Shown here: positions 5,218-13,809 of the stretch, piece after piece | Numbering within the stretch: the stretch's first letter is position 1 | How the letters are laid out: each line of letters opens with the position of its first letter | Virus record (IMG/VR): IMGVR_UViG_3300035183_000242 | Location: 1-48,945 of that record | Strand: one strand, 5' to 3' | Origin: a virus | Length of the DNA stretch: 48,945 nucleotides | The notes under the pieces: model-generated | Told to the model about the DNA's origin: nothing | What the model saw: the letters and a program-made list of their open reading frames with translations, nothing else | The model's database searches: none | Made by a program: the position numbers and the translations under genes

Positions 5218-6887
5218 TGCGCCCAAACCTCGGTGGCGAGGGCCTGAGCAATTTCATCCACGCCAGTAAACTTGATAATCTTGTCGCTGATAGTTTGGAG
5301 TTCCTTCGTCATCGTGTTCTTTTGGAACGAGTCATCGCTACCAATGTATAGTAGGATGAAGCGGACACCATACTTCTCACGCGCCTCGGCAAAAGCATCA
5401 ACCGTGTCTTGGTTGATGTCGCACTCACCATCTGTAATCATCAAGAAGTCCGATGAATACCGCTCGTCCTCCTCCAACTCCCAGAAGATTTCCAAGGCGT
5501 GGCAAATGGCGCTGTCAAAGTTTGTGCCACCATCAAAGTTGTGAGCGGCCCAACGGAGCAAATCGGCTGAAGACGTGGTGGGCTTCATAGATTCAGTTTG
5601 TTGACTGCTTGTGCCAAATCCGAAAATGTCAAACAACTGACCATTTTCACGGGCGGCCTTTGCCAGTCCAAGTGCAATGGCTTTGGCGATGACTGCGCGA
5701 GTATGATCACGTGATTCTGCGCCATTTGGGACTTGGTCCATGCTTCCACTCTCGTCCACGGCGGCGATAAATGTTCCCTCATACACCGACTGCGTACTTT
5801 GGGTGATGCCAGGCAAACCATCCTTGAGATATTCTTGGATTGCCTGTTCACGGTACGGGTTGAAATCAGTCAGGCTGACCACCTCCTGCGGGAACAGAAA
5901 CGGGATGCGCTTGGTATAACCAACGTCATCAACCATGACCTGAACAGGCGCTCGGCCCTGAATGGTCTTTTGAGCTACACCATGAACACGACCAATGAGG
6001 GAGGCCATATTCGCCAAGGCAGTATCGCCAATCATCTTCATCAGAAAGAACAGATCTTTGGGTGATAGGTCAAGGCCACGCCCTTCCTCAATACCCCAAG
6101 CGTCCAAAAAGGCTTTTACTTGTCCTCCAAACTGACGACCTCGTTCTATGCTACCTGCGCGGCCCAGAGAGGCCGCAACGGAGGAAAGCCCTTCCAAGGC
6201 TTTCTCGGCCTTTTGAGACATCTTCTCGGCCTCCAAACGAAGGTTCTTTGCTTGTTGGCGCATCTCATCGGATGTCATTTCACCTTCTCCATCACCATCC
6301 TCGCCGCCCTCGTCTCCGTCACCATTATCAAAATCGTCCTCACCATCGAATTCATTTCCACTACCGTACTCGCCCTGCTCGTTTTCATCACCGTCCCCCT
6401 CCCCATCCTCGGAACACTGGTCTTTTTTGTCCGCGCGATTCTCTAAATCATTGGCCCGCCGTTGCATTTTGTCGGACTGTACTTGGCAGTTCATGGCCTC
6501 TGCGATGGGCGGGATTTTCATCAACTGGTCAGTCACCTCATAGGCGAACGCCGCCGAAGAAACCTTCAAAGCAGTGAACTGCGAAAACATCACAGAAAAG
6601 CGGGGGTCAGAGATTACCCAATCCAATACAGCCCTGACAACTTCCGTTCCCTCAACTGGCTCATCATAAATGGAGGGGTTCGCCAAATACGAAAGCCAAT
6701 ACAGTTCACGCTGGAGCAAGTCAACCAGCGTGTTCTCAAACGAGGTGAGCGGAACATTCAAAGCCGTAACCTTTTCGCTCGGCGTAAGGCAAACATTCAG
6801 CGCAGCGTGAATCGGGTCGATAAAGCGGCGATTGCTTAGGGCGTTTACGTTCTTCCCAAATCGAATGATGGCGCGGTCATCAGTCAT
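5214..6887 (-). CDS. VWA-domain protein (CobT/CbbO/ViaA-like), partner of MoxR ATPase
   Basis: A 557-aa protein, SD GGAGATGAAAA before the ATG at 6887. The N-terminal 150 residues are unassigned and helical. Residues about 150-215 are a strongly acidic low-complexity linker followed by a coiled coil. The C-terminal third is a von Willebrand A domain with an intact metal-ion-dependent adhesion site: D378-E-S-G-S382, T455 in GGTNFDS and D486 in ITDGE. This order (helical region, acidic linker, C-terminal VWA) resembles cobaltochelatase CobT and the VWA partners of MoxR-type AAA+ ATPases. The adjacent upstream gene is such an ATPase, 23 bases away. In known pairs the two remodel or insert metal into a target protein. 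The phage target is unknown. Confidence 0.86.
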   Translation of the reverse strand: MTDDRAIIRFGKNVNALSNRRFIDPIHAALNVCLTPSEKVTALNVPLTSFENTLVDLLQRELYWLSYLANPSIYDEPVEGTEVVRAVLDWVISDPRFSVMFSQFTALKVSSAAFAYEVTDQLMKIPPIAEAMNCQVQSDKMQRRANDLENRADKKDQCSEDGEGDGDENEQGEYGSGNEFDGEDDFDNGDGDEGGEDGDGEGEMTSDEMRQQAKNLRLEAEKMSQKAEKALEGLSSVAASLGRAGSIERGRQFGGQVKAFLDAWGIEEGRGLDLSPKDLFFLMKMIGDTALANMASLIGRVHGVAQKTIQGRAPVQVMVDDVGYTKRIPFLFPQEVVSLTDFNPYREQAIQEYLKDGLPGITQSTQSVYEGTFIAAVDESGSMDQVPNGAESRDHTRAVIAKAIALGLAKAARENGQLFDIFGFGTSSQQTESMKPTTSSADLLRWAAHNFDGGTNFDSAICHALEIFWELEEDERYSSDFLMITDGECDINQDTVDAFAEAREKYGVRFILLYIGSDDSFQKNTMTKELQTISDKIIKFTGVDEIAQALATEVWAQ

Positions 6888-6910
6888 TTTTCATCTCCAG
6901 ACTGGTATTC

Positions 6911-8092
6911 CTAACCCTTGAAGGGGTTCTCGCCGCGTAGCATACGGCGGTAGACGCCGAACATTTCTTGCAAAGTGCGCTCAACGCGCGTGTCGTTCGG
7001 ATGGTTGCGGCGGATTTCTTCCTCGAATTTCTGATACGATGCGCCCAACTCCTGAGCAAATCCATCCATGCGAGAAGCGTCCACGCGGCCAGAGCGTCCT
7101 GAAAACTTTTCCATGATGTTGGCCCAGGCCGCATAGGCGTTGGCTTGGAAGGTCTGAATTTCCGTTTCCACAACATCCACAATCGAGGCCACGATATTCC
7201 GCCAACCAAGCGACTGCTGAACACTCTCGACCGGGTAAGCATACATCAGGGCGCGGAAGGCATCTTCGCGGAGGTCGTCGAAATCGTCCGTGCCAGACGC
7301 CCAACAGCCCATCGCGTAGAGCATCGCGCGCCATTGGAAAACACGGCGGTTGTTCAGGCTAAATTCCGTGCCTTCCATCAGGCGTTGGATGGTGCGAATG
7401 CACTCCACAATCAAACCAGTGGCGTGATATGACTTCGGGTCGCCTGTAATGTAGGCGTGCAAGAATTGTCGTACCTGATAAATTTCATCAAAGGTCGGGA
7501 GGTTGAATTTCCACGTGCTAATGGCAGGGGTAGCAATGAGACCCTCCACGTCTACGATGGGCGAAGCGTAGAACATGGTCATTGCGAAACGGTCGCGGAA
7601 GGCCGCCGAACGGGGCGTGGGAGTAATCCAGTTGGCATTCGCCACATAGAGCGGACGATGATAGCGCGACACATCGTGCATCGCATGGGTCAGCGTGTCC
7701 GTGCCGAGGTCGCCCAAGCGAGACACTTCGTCCAGCAAACACGCCTGAATGGATGGGTCCACCGGGGTGTTCTTGGTAATCCAATACTGGATACCCTTCG
7801 CCTCCGCGAAGGGGTCAACCGAATAGATGGGATTGGCAAACCCCACGATGTCAGACGGCAGGGTCGTGGGCAGGCAGGGCAGCATGAAAGTTGCATCAGG
7901 GCCAAACATCTGCTGGAGCATCGCCAACTGAATTTCGGTCTTGCCGAACCCAGGTTCGCCGACAACCAACAGATTCATCTTTGACAGCGCGGCGGCGGCC
8001 ATGATTGGGGTCAGGACGTTTTCAAGATCGTGAACTTGGTCAACCACAGCCTGTCCACCAACGGCTCTGGTCTTTGCGGTGTTATTTGCCAT
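6911..8092 (-). CDS. MoxR-family AAA+ ATPase
   Basis: A 393-aa protein, SD AGGAGAAACGA before the ATG at 8092. Walker A GEPGFGKT at residues 45-52, Walker B ACLLDE at 117-122, a sensor-1-like ANANW near 151 and an arginine-rich RSAAFRDRFA near 161. The GEPGxGKT form and the early conserved helices match MoxR/RavA/CbbQ ATPases, which hydrolyse ATP to drive a VWA partner acting on a substrate. The VWA gene follows directly. Own promoter at 8132-8161. Length is typical of the family (about 300-500). Confidence 0.88.
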   Translation of the reverse strand: MANNTAKTRAVGGQAVVDQVHDLENVLTPIMAAAALSKMNLLVVGEPGFGKTEIQLAMLQQMFGPDATFMLPCLPTTLPSDIVGFANPIYSVDPFAEAKGIQYWITKNTPVDPSIQACLLDEVSRLGDLGTDTLTHAMHDVSRYHRPLYVANANWITPTPRSAAFRDRFAMTMFYASPIVDVEGLIATPAISTWKFNLPTFDEIYQVRQFLHAYITGDPKSYHATGLIVECIRTIQRLMEGTEFSLNNRRVFQWRAMLYAMGCWASGTDDFDDLREDAFRALMYAYPVESVQQSLGWRNIVASIVDVVETEIQTFQANAYAAWANIMEKFSGRSGRVDASRMDGFAQELGASYQKFEEEIRRNHPNDTRVERTLQEMFGVYRRMLRGENPFKG

Positions 8093-8131
8093 TTCGTTTC
8101 TCCTAATTCGATGGATTTGTCGTACTTGCTA

Positions 8132-8161
8132 ATTCTAACCTATCTGCCTCTGATTTGTCAA
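8132..8161 (-). promoter_or_regulatory. Sigma70 promoter for the MoxR-VWA operon
   Basis: Minus strand: -35 TTGACA (8161-8156), 18-base spacer, -10 TAGAAT (8137-8132), about 40 bases before the MoxR start. Confidence 0.8.
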
Positions 8162-8194
8162 GTAATTTCAAGTGTTTTTGTTGATATTCACACC

Positions 8195-9364
8195 CTACCC
8201 ATTTTTCCCAAAAACCTTTGACGTCATGGTAATGGAGGAGCCTACACGAGCCATATAATCCATCAAGGCCGCAACCTTTACCATTCTATTCATCATTTCC
8301 TCATAGAGAGGCGTTCCAATTTCCACCTGAGCAAATTCAGATTCAAGCTGGTTATAGTCAAAAACTTCATAGGGCCATTTTGGCTCCCCAGAAGTATCTG
8401 CCAAAAACAAAACGCCGCGAATGTTCAAAGCCCAAGTATATCCACGCGGAGGCTCGGGAAGGTCTAAATCTTCAGGGGGTGTGAATGTCGCTGAATATGT
8501 GGGCAGAGAGGCCGAACCAACATGCGTGGCAAATGACAGTGTGCTTTTTTGTTTTCCATCAAAAACAATTTCATTGATTGAGATTGGATGCTTCAAAAGC
8601 GCAACCATCGCGGAAAAAGCATTGTCAGCCTGCGACACATAAGCGCGAAGGTTCGTAATATCCTCCCCATAGTACATAGGGCTTTGTTCCATAGGGTACG
8701 GCTCGAAAAACCAGTTCATACCGCCGGTCTTGGCGTCAATCACCGAATACCCAATGGCGTAAGACTGATTACATTGCACAGTGACGTCTACCTCTGCCGA
8801 GGTTGAAAACTGCGGGCGCATTTTGTGGATTGGCTTATATTTCTTGAACGAGGCATCCGTTGACCATGTTGCATTTACCGGGACTGGAATTTCAACACCA
8901 ATGCGACCACAGTGCACTTTGTTGGGGGCGGTTGGGATGTTCACCACTGTTCTGACATCCGAACGGCGCAAAATCATGAAAGCGCCCCGAACACCATCAA
9001 TGTTGAAACCCAAAACAACAGGCGAAATTGCCCTGCTCTCATCCAAGAAAAAATCAACCTGAATCGCGCTGGCAACAACAATGTCTCCCGCTGGAGTGTG
9101 CATTTTCTCGGTATGAATGACTTTCTTGACAATTACCCAATCACCCAGAAAAGCATTGACGTTGTCTAAAGATTTATTAAACCCGTCTAAATCCTTACCC
9201 CAAGCCGTGAACCACCCGCCCATCTTCAACATCGCACCTTGTTCTGCGGGAGAAACCTCAACAACATCCTTGGGCAATCCCGCGGCCAATTTAGCGGCAT
9301 TACTTTCAAGGCTGTTCGGGTAAACAAAACGAAATTCCATTCTTACTGCGGCAGAGTTCTTCAT
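8195..9364 (-). CDS. Hypothetical protein
   Basis: A 389-aa protein starting MKNSAAVRMEFRFVYPN at 9364 with AGGAGAAATC upstream. The first ATG of the open frame (9403) lies inside the terminator 9401-9424 and is not used. The sequence looks beta-rich, with no recognised catalytic motif (repeated short strands such as DIVVASAIQVDFFLDES, VDVTVQCNQSYAIGYSVID). It precedes the MoxR-VWA pair and could be a substrate or a structural/adhesin-like protein; neither is shown. Confidence 0.74.
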   Translation of the reverse strand: MKNSAAVRMEFRFVYPNSLESNAAKLAAGLPKDVVEVSPAEQGAMLKMGGWFTAWGKDLDGFNKSLDNVNAFLGDWVIVKKVIHTEKMHTPAGDIVVASAIQVDFFLDESRAISPVVLGFNIDGVRGAFMILRRSDVRTVVNIPTAPNKVHCGRIGVEIPVPVNATWSTDASFKKYKPIHKMRPQFSTSAEVDVTVQCNQSYAIGYSVIDAKTGGMNWFFEPYPMEQSPMYYGEDITNLRAYVSQADNAFSAMVALLKHPISINEIVFDGKQKSTLSFATHVGSASLPTYSATFTPPEDLDLPEPPRGYTWALNIRGVLFLADTSGEPKWPYEVFDYNQLESEFAQVEIGTPLYEEMMNRMVKVAALMDYMARVGSSITMTSKVFGKNG

Positions 9365-9400
9365 GATTTCTCCTAAATCAAAACCATCCAACCAAGAAAA

Positions 9401-9424
9401 CAAGGCCCGAGAAATCGGGCCTTG
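9401..9424 (-). terminator. Rho-independent terminator
   Basis: CAAGGCCCGA-TTTC-TCGGGCCTTG on the minus strand, a 10-bp perfect stem, followed by TTTTCTTGG. It lies 10 bases after the stop of 9434-10021 and ends the replication-side transcript. Confidence 0.8.
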
Positions 9425-9433
9425 TTGCGAGGG

Positions 9434-10021
9434 CTAAAACTCAAAGCCCTTGATGTTGTACCCATAATTGCCCTTTTCGACGTTCACAATTACGCCCTCC
9501 TGGGGCATCGGTTGAAGCTGGCCGTGAGGGAGTTGCTTCACAGTGGCAACAGGAAACAAACCCGTTTCCTGCACAATCTTCATCCCAAGCAAAATCTCGG
9601 CAAAACGGGTCTTGGTCTCATCATACACGCGAAGGATGCCCCAAGGTTTGCTTGGGTCATTCTTGTTGGGCCGCTCCGTGTAATCGAAGTACGCGGCTTC
9701 TAAGCGATTGCCAAGGATGGTCTCGGACTTGCGGGGACGACCATCCGAAGCGGCCCCACCCCCGCCGCGGGAGTAGGATGCCTTCGGCGCGTCCATATAC
9801 TTAAAGTCGATACCAGCCGACTGGTCAATGGCGCGGATGAAGTTCATGGCGCGTTGGTGAAGAGAGTATTCATCCTCGCCGGGAACGGCGCGGAGGGTGT
9901 AGCGCAAGGTGGCATTGCCGTTGTAAAACTCCAACAGCACCACGGCGGGCGATTCTCCGCCATAACTTACCACCTGCCCTTCAAACGGGGAAGGATTTTG
10001 AGGGGTCGTATCTACTACCAT
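9434..10021 (-). CDS. Hypothetical protein, last gene of the replication-side operon
   Basis: A 195-aa protein with SD GGAGG 7 bases before the ATG at 10021. A beta-rich first half (EGQVVSYGGESPAVVLLEF, ATLRYTLRAV) is followed by a glycine-rich SRGGGGAASDGRPRK linker and a second domain. The basic glycine-rich linker and position next to replication genes would fit a nucleic-acid-binding protein, but no OB-fold signature is clear. A terminator follows. Confidence 0.74.
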   Translation of the reverse strand: MVVDTTPQNPSPFEGQVVSYGGESPAVVLLEFYNGNATLRYTLRAVPGEDEYSLHQRAMNFIRAIDQSAGIDFKYMDAPKASYSRGGGGAASDGRPRKSETILGNRLEAAYFDYTERPNKNDPSKPWGILRVYDETKTRFAEILLGMKIVQETGLFPVATVKQLPHGQLQPMPQEGVIVNVEKGNYGYNIKGFEF

Positions 10022-10030
10022 TTTAGCCTC

Positions 10031-10264
10031 CTAGGGCTTGTCGAGTGTGACGCGGGCCGCAATCCACGCCTGGAAGTCTGTTAGATGTTCGAGTGTGTAT
10101 TCTGCAAACAGATTCAGGAGCAGGGAGAGGTTCCCACGCTCCTCGCCGTCACGCAAGCGGCGCAGGCCGAGTCTGTGCGCCATCAATTCGAGCGTCCCTT
10201 TGCGGCTGGAGGGCATCTCAAACGTGACGCTGGCTTTCTGAATTTGGTTCTTTTTATTACTCAT
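10031..10264 (-). CDS. Small hypothetical protein
   Basis: A 77-aa protein starting MSNKKNQIQKASVTFEMP at 10264, SD AAGGAG at 8-9 bases. One strand (KASVTFEMPSSRKG) followed by two helices (LELMAHRLGLRRLRDGE, LSLLLNLFAEYTLEHL) is the layout of ribbon-helix-helix proteins, so it may bind DNA. First gene after the promoter 10288-10316 and 9 bases before 9434-10021. Confidence 0.7.
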   Translation of the reverse strand: MSNKKNQIQKASVTFEMPSSRKGTLELMAHRLGLRRLRDGEERGNLSLLLNLFAEYTLEHLTDFQAWIAARVTLDKP

Positions 10265-10287
10265 TCGACGTTCTCCTTCCAAAGTTC

Positions 10288-10316
10288 ATTATAGTCTATC
10301 TTTATAAGTAAGTCAA
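10288..10316 (-). promoter_or_regulatory. Sigma70 promoter for 10031-10264
   Basis: Minus strand: -35 TTGACT (10316-10311), 17-base spacer, -10 TATAAT (10293-10288). Confidence 0.83.
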
Positions 10317-10333
10317 GGGAAGTCTAGGGTTAT

Positions 10334-10432
10334 TCATGCGCCAATAAGCGGCTTCTCCCAAACTTCGCAAGGGCCGATTTCCGAGTCCTCAACGTGCATG
10401 ACAAAGCCTTTCTTTTTCAAAATCGACTCCAT
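10334..10432 (-). CDS. Possible 32-aa peptide
   Basis: ATG at 10432 opens a frame of 32 codons (MESILKKKGFVMHVEDSE...) ending TGA at 10336-10334. The same frame is open 14 codons further upstream with protein-like sequence (GLRVAVPTPFAR) but has no standard start. No convincing SD: AAGG directly abuts the ATG. It fills an otherwise empty gap and could be a 3' remnant of a longer gene. Confidence 0.35.
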   Translation of the reverse strand: MESILKKKGFVMHVEDSEIGPCEVWEKPLIGA

Positions 10433-10483
10433 CCTTGCAAACGGGGTGGGGACGGCTACTCGAAGGCCTTTTCCTTCTCAATG

Positions 10484-10660
10484 TTAGAAAACAGAGCGGA
10501 TAAATTCCCCCTTCCTTCCTCTTTCCTCTTTGGAAAAGATGACAGAGACAATGACCCTATCTTCGTCAAGCCACAGATAGGACATCTCATAGAATTTGCC
10601 AGACGTAAATCCAATTTCTTTTCCAAAGTCGGAATCCAATACAATCATCCCATTTTCCAT
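10484..10660 (-). CDS. Small hypothetical protein
   Basis: A 58-aa protein starting MENGMIVLDSDFGKEIGF at 10660, SD AGGAG 6 bases away (the GTG/ATG two codons upstream falls inside the SD). Short beta-rich sequence (RVIVSVIFSKEE). Immediately follows 10669-11520. Function unknown. Confidence 0.6.
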   Translation of the reverse strand: MENGMIVLDSDFGKEIGFTSGKFYEMSYLWLDEDRVIVSVIFSKEERGRKGEFIRSVF

Positions 10661-10668
10661 TTTCACTC

Positions 10669-11520
10669 CTATGGATTTTGCTCGTCCACTGAAGAAACAA
10701 GCATCTCACCAATGGCGCGGGCAATTTCATGGATGGTCGAAGCGACGCTCCAGGCAGCCGCCCCTAAGTTGGGAAACTTCACAGCAATAGCCTGCGCCAG
10801 AGACCTGAAGCGCTGGTCGAGGTCTTGGAGTTCTTTGCTGAGCGCTTCGTCTTTCATAGGCTGGACAGTCTGGGGTTGAGCCTTTCCATCGGACAATGGG
10901 CCAGACACCAAAAGGTTGACATCGGTGAATTCATAGGCAGTTGGGGCATGCTGTTTTTTCGTGGCCTTTGCTAGTGAGGTCTGAGTTTTTTCTTTCTCGT
11001 ACTTATCGGACAGCACACGAACCGAACAGTTTCTTCCAAATTTCATGTACTGTGAGTACGAAAAGAGCAAAATGTCCACCCAATATTTCTGGCCCGTGTC
11101 TGGATTGATTTCATCCCATCGCCGTTGTCCAGCATAGGCAAAGTGGCTGAACGGTAATTCGTCGGCGTGATAGGCTTCTCGTGTTTTCTTTGTGAATCTG
11201 CGAGCCGTAATTGCCCATGCTTTGACAGTGGAATAGGAACGAGAGAAGTTGAGGTAGCGACTTGATACAAAGTAACAGACATCCAAAAAGGTGTACGGAT
11301 TGCCTTTGGAGTCTTTTAGATTGTTGGCTTGCACAATGTCCCAAATCAACAACGTCAAATCTCCCTTGTCCCACTGGAGGTGGTCTTCGAGAATTCCGAT
11401 GCTCTCAAATTTCTGCCCCACCTCCTCGGGAATCACTCTTTCAAAGGCCATGAACATTTTGGCAACTTCATTTTCCGTTTTCGGAACAAGAACATCCTGT
11501 TCCTCGTTATCATGTTTCAT
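10669..11520 (-). CDS. Hypothetical protein, replication-region
   Basis: A 283-aa protein, SD AGGAGTGAAAC before the ATG at 11520, three bases after the nuclease gene's stop is cleared. Mostly helical. Residues about 90-115 (RSYSTVKAWAITARRFTKKTREAYH) are basic and may contact DNA; the C-terminus has a coiled-coil-like stretch (LSKELQDLDQRFRSLAQAIAVKF). No family recognised. The position between DnaB/nuclease genes and the terminator suggests a replication accessory role. Confidence 0.74.
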   Translation of the reverse strand: MKHDNEEQDVLVPKTENEVAKMFMAFERVIPEEVGQKFESIGILEDHLQWDKGDLTLLIWDIVQANNLKDSKGNPYTFLDVCYFVSSRYLNFSRSYSTVKAWAITARRFTKKTREAYHADELPFSHFAYAGQRRWDEINPDTGQKYWVDILLFSYSQYMKFGRNCSVRVLSDKYEKEKTQTSLAKATKKQHAPTAYEFTDVNLLVSGPLSDGKAQPQTVQPMKDEALSKELQDLDQRFRSLAQAIAVKFPNLGAAAWSVASTIHEIARAIGEMLVSSVDEQNP

Positions 11521-11523
11521 GTT

Positions 11524-12066
11524 TCACTCCTCTGGTGAGAATTTTGCAAATCGGCTTACAAGGGTGATAAAACTTTCATAATCGTTATCTGGCTCAATTA
11601 CTTCAACACTCCATCCATACGGAATAACTTCTTTGTTCGGCATAACCTCTAAGAACGTATGCTCCGGGAACAGAGTCGCAGATGCGCGGAGCCGAGCGCG
11701 TGCATCTCTATAATTAGGCTGAAACTTACTGCCCTTTACTTCAACGTAAATGACCATCCCGTCTGACATCGTGTACTGAAAGTCTGGAGTGTACTGACCG
11801 ACTGGCAAATTGAATGAGACAGGCTTCACCCTCTCAAATTCCACAGAAGTCGTAAAGTGCTCTGCAAGAACATTTCGGGCCACCATTTTCCATTTGAGTT
11901 CCTCACGCGATTCAGCGGCGAGGAAAAATTTCGCAAACCTTCGCAACAAAGTATCAAGCGGGACTCTGACACTCTGGTTTGCGTTCTTGATGGCGCTTAC
12001 GGCCTCAAAAGAGAGGCCGTAAGTCTCCACCAACTTTGTTATCTTTTTGGTTGTTGTTTTTTTCAT
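11524..12066 (-). CDS. PD-(D/E)xK-fold nuclease-like protein
   Basis: A 180-aa protein. The second ATG (12066) is chosen because AAGGAG is better spaced for it. The central part reads YTPDF...YVEVKGSK: numbered from the first ATG, D96, E110 and K112 form the PD-x(n)-ExK catalytic triad of the restriction-endonuclease-like fold, as in DUF1064 and VRR-NUC/Holliday-junction-resolvase-type phage proteins. The N-terminus has a helix-turn-helix-like stretch (YGLSFEAVSAIKNANQSV). It likely cuts branched or foreign DNA during replication or recombination. Directly downstream of the DnaB gene, with its own promoter at 12099-12127. Confidence 0.75.
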   Translation of the reverse strand: MKKTTTKKITKLVETYGLSFEAVSAIKNANQSVRVPLDTLLRRFAKFFLAAESREELKWKMVARNVLAEHFTTSVEFERVKPVSFNLPVGQYTPDFQYTMSDGMVIYVEVKGSKFQPNYRDARARLRASATLFPEHTFLEVMPNKEVIPYGWSVEVIEPDNDYESFITLVSRFAKFSPEE

Positions 12067-12098
12067 CATTCTCCTTGAATTTGGATGTGGTCTTTCTT

Positions 12099-12127
12099 AT
12101 TGTAATTTCGACTGCCAAAAAAGTAAA
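12099..12127 (-). promoter_or_regulatory. Sigma70-like promoter for the nuclease gene
   Basis: Minus strand: -35 TTTACT (12127-12122), 17-base spacer, -10 TACAAT (12104-12099), about 32 bases before the start at 12066. Confidence 0.62.
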
Positions 12128-12151
12128 GTATTTCCCTTGTGCATTTTCGAC

Positions 12152-13573
12152 CTATGGCGTTGACGGGACTTGGGCGGTGGAGCGTGACGGTAAATCCTTC
12201 CACCACTGCATGATGGTATTGTATTCCCATCGTGTCGGGGCAAATCTTTGTCCATCTCTGTCTTTCATAATCCAAATGAAGATGCGGAGCAAAGTCGCCT
12301 TCACCAAATTCTGATTTACCTCTGGGACAAGAAACAGAATGGCATCAGCCAAAAACTTCATCTGCGACGCCCACGGGATTGCATTGATGTCTGGCATAAG
12401 ATTTTTCTGCGCCTTGTTCTGGGTAATGGCTTTTTGGTTTCTCTCAAAAAACGCCCTACTTTCCTCGGCTGTAATGGCATGCACCACAATCAAGGCGCAG
12501 TCATATTTGTTCGCAATCCTCTTCAATTCCGCGAAGTTTCTCAACATATTCTGGGTCGGATTGGTCGATGGGGCATCTTCGATTTGTGTAATCTGGTCAA
12601 CCACTGCGATGGCGGGCCTATGACGGCGGATTGCCCGCTCTACGGCTCGCAAGGTCGTTGCCCTCGAATTGAACTTCAGTCTTCCGTGGTACTTACCCTG
12701 ATAATCGTTGACAATCTTATCCCTAAGACGGTCTTGTTCTTGTTGAGTAAGCGTTCCTGTTCGAATAGCCTTCGAGGTAACACCAGCGGCAGAAGCAACA
12801 CGTCTAACAACCATAGCCTCGTTGGTCGATTCCAGACCCATGTACAAAGCCGTTCTCCCAGAAAACGCGGCCTGTTCACAGATTTGAAGACACCATGCGC
12901 TCTTGCCAAAACTGCTGTCACCAAGCAGAAGCGTTGCCCCGACAGGAAATCCTCCAAGCCCGTCGTATCCATCGAAATAAGGGAAACCAGACTTTACACC
13001 AGTCGGCGTATTTCTCATCACCATTTCAAGTAGAGCCAAGGCTGCTTCGTCACTGTCTTCCGTCTCATCCTTTTCCGTGAATTCAATTTCATTCGGGTTG
13101 TGCTTTGCCGCCATAGCCAAAACGTCCTCGATTGGCTTGTCCAATTCATAAGCGGCTTTGGCGATTTCATTGGCGCTGGCAATGAGTTTCCTGCGTACCG
13201 AATACGATTCAACAATACGGGCGTAGGAAATAGCGCTATACACACCGCCGCCAAAACCCAATAGGCGGGTAATGTAGGCAGGGCCACCAATTTCCCCCAA
13301 AACCCCCATCTTTCCAAGGTGGTCTGATACGGTCAGCAAGTCAAAGCCAATGCCACTTTCTTGTAATTCAAAAAACGCCTTATAGATTGCCCGCGTCTGG
13401 AATAGGTAAAAATCTTCGGGCGCTAAAATCTCCCGAACATCAGGCAGTACCTCGCCCTCGGACACGAGAACACAGGCGACAACCGCCTCCTCTGCCTCGG
13501 CGTTGTAGAGCGCGGAGGATGGGGCCGCATCATAAGGAAATAGTATTTCCGGCTCTGGAACATATTCGGTCAT
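12152..13573 (-). CDS. dnaB: Replicative DNA helicase, DnaB family
   Basis: A 473-aa protein. The N-terminal domain (residues 20-160) has the DnaB pattern NAEAEEAVVACVL...ILAPEDFYLFQTRAIYKAF. The RecA-like motor domain has Walker A GDSSFGKS at 218-225, a Walker B strand IAVVDQ ending at D326, and typical spacing of later motifs. It unwinds DNA at the phage replication fork and would be loaded by the initiator encoded at 13806-14681. Length matches the family (about 450). Start at 13573 with AGGAG about 11 bases upstream. Confidence 0.95.
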   Translation of the reverse strand: MTEYVPEPEILFPYDAAPSSALYNAEAEEAVVACVLVSEGEVLPDVREILAPEDFYLFQTRAIYKAFFELQESGIGFDLLTVSDHLGKMGVLGEIGGPAYITRLLGFGGGVYSAISYARIVESYSVRRKLIASANEIAKAAYELDKPIEDVLAMAAKHNPNEIEFTEKDETEDSDEAALALLEMVMRNTPTGVKSGFPYFDGYDGLGGFPVGATLLLGDSSFGKSAWCLQICEQAAFSGRTALYMGLESTNEAMVVRRVASAAGVTSKAIRTGTLTQQEQDRLRDKIVNDYQGKYHGRLKFNSRATTLRAVERAIRRHRPAIAVVDQITQIEDAPSTNPTQNMLRNFAELKRIANKYDCALIVVHAITAEESRAFFERNQKAITQNKAQKNLMPDINAIPWASQMKFLADAILFLVPEVNQNLVKATLLRIFIWIMKDRDGQRFAPTRWEYNTIMQWWKDLPSRSTAQVPSTP

Positions 13574-13590
13574 TTTTTAGGTTCTCCTAA

Positions 13591-13809
13591 TTATGGGAAG
13601 TTTCGCAACAAATCACGAATCTGGGCGCACGTCGGACAACACTGAGGGTGAGCAACCTCTGCACAAGAGCATGGCAAATACTCCTCCTCAGTAATGGTGT
13701 CCTGCCCCAACAGGACACCATTGAACACATTGCTATTTGGGCAGTCCGCTGAGTGAAACATGTGCGGTGTTTCTCCCTCAATGGGGCGATGACAAATCGC
13801 GCAAATCAT
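13591..13809 (-). CDS. Small cysteine-rich (zinc-binding) protein
   Basis: A 72-aa protein whose ATG overlaps the stop of the initiator gene (ATGA). It begins MICAICHRPIEG and has further pairs CSC, CC and CPTC, so eight or more cysteines and several histidines could hold two zinc ions. Located between initiator and helicase genes, where phages often place helicase loaders or small accessory factors, but nothing in the sequence proves such a role. Confidence 0.72.
   Translation of the reverse strand: MICAICHRPIEGETPHMFHSADCPNSNVFNGVLLGQDTITEEEYLPCSCAEVAHPQCCPTCAQIRDLLRNFP

Noticed and set aside
10456-10644. Alternative 62-codon frame
   Set aside because: The frame starting at 10660 has a proper SD and better composition; this one is its shadow.
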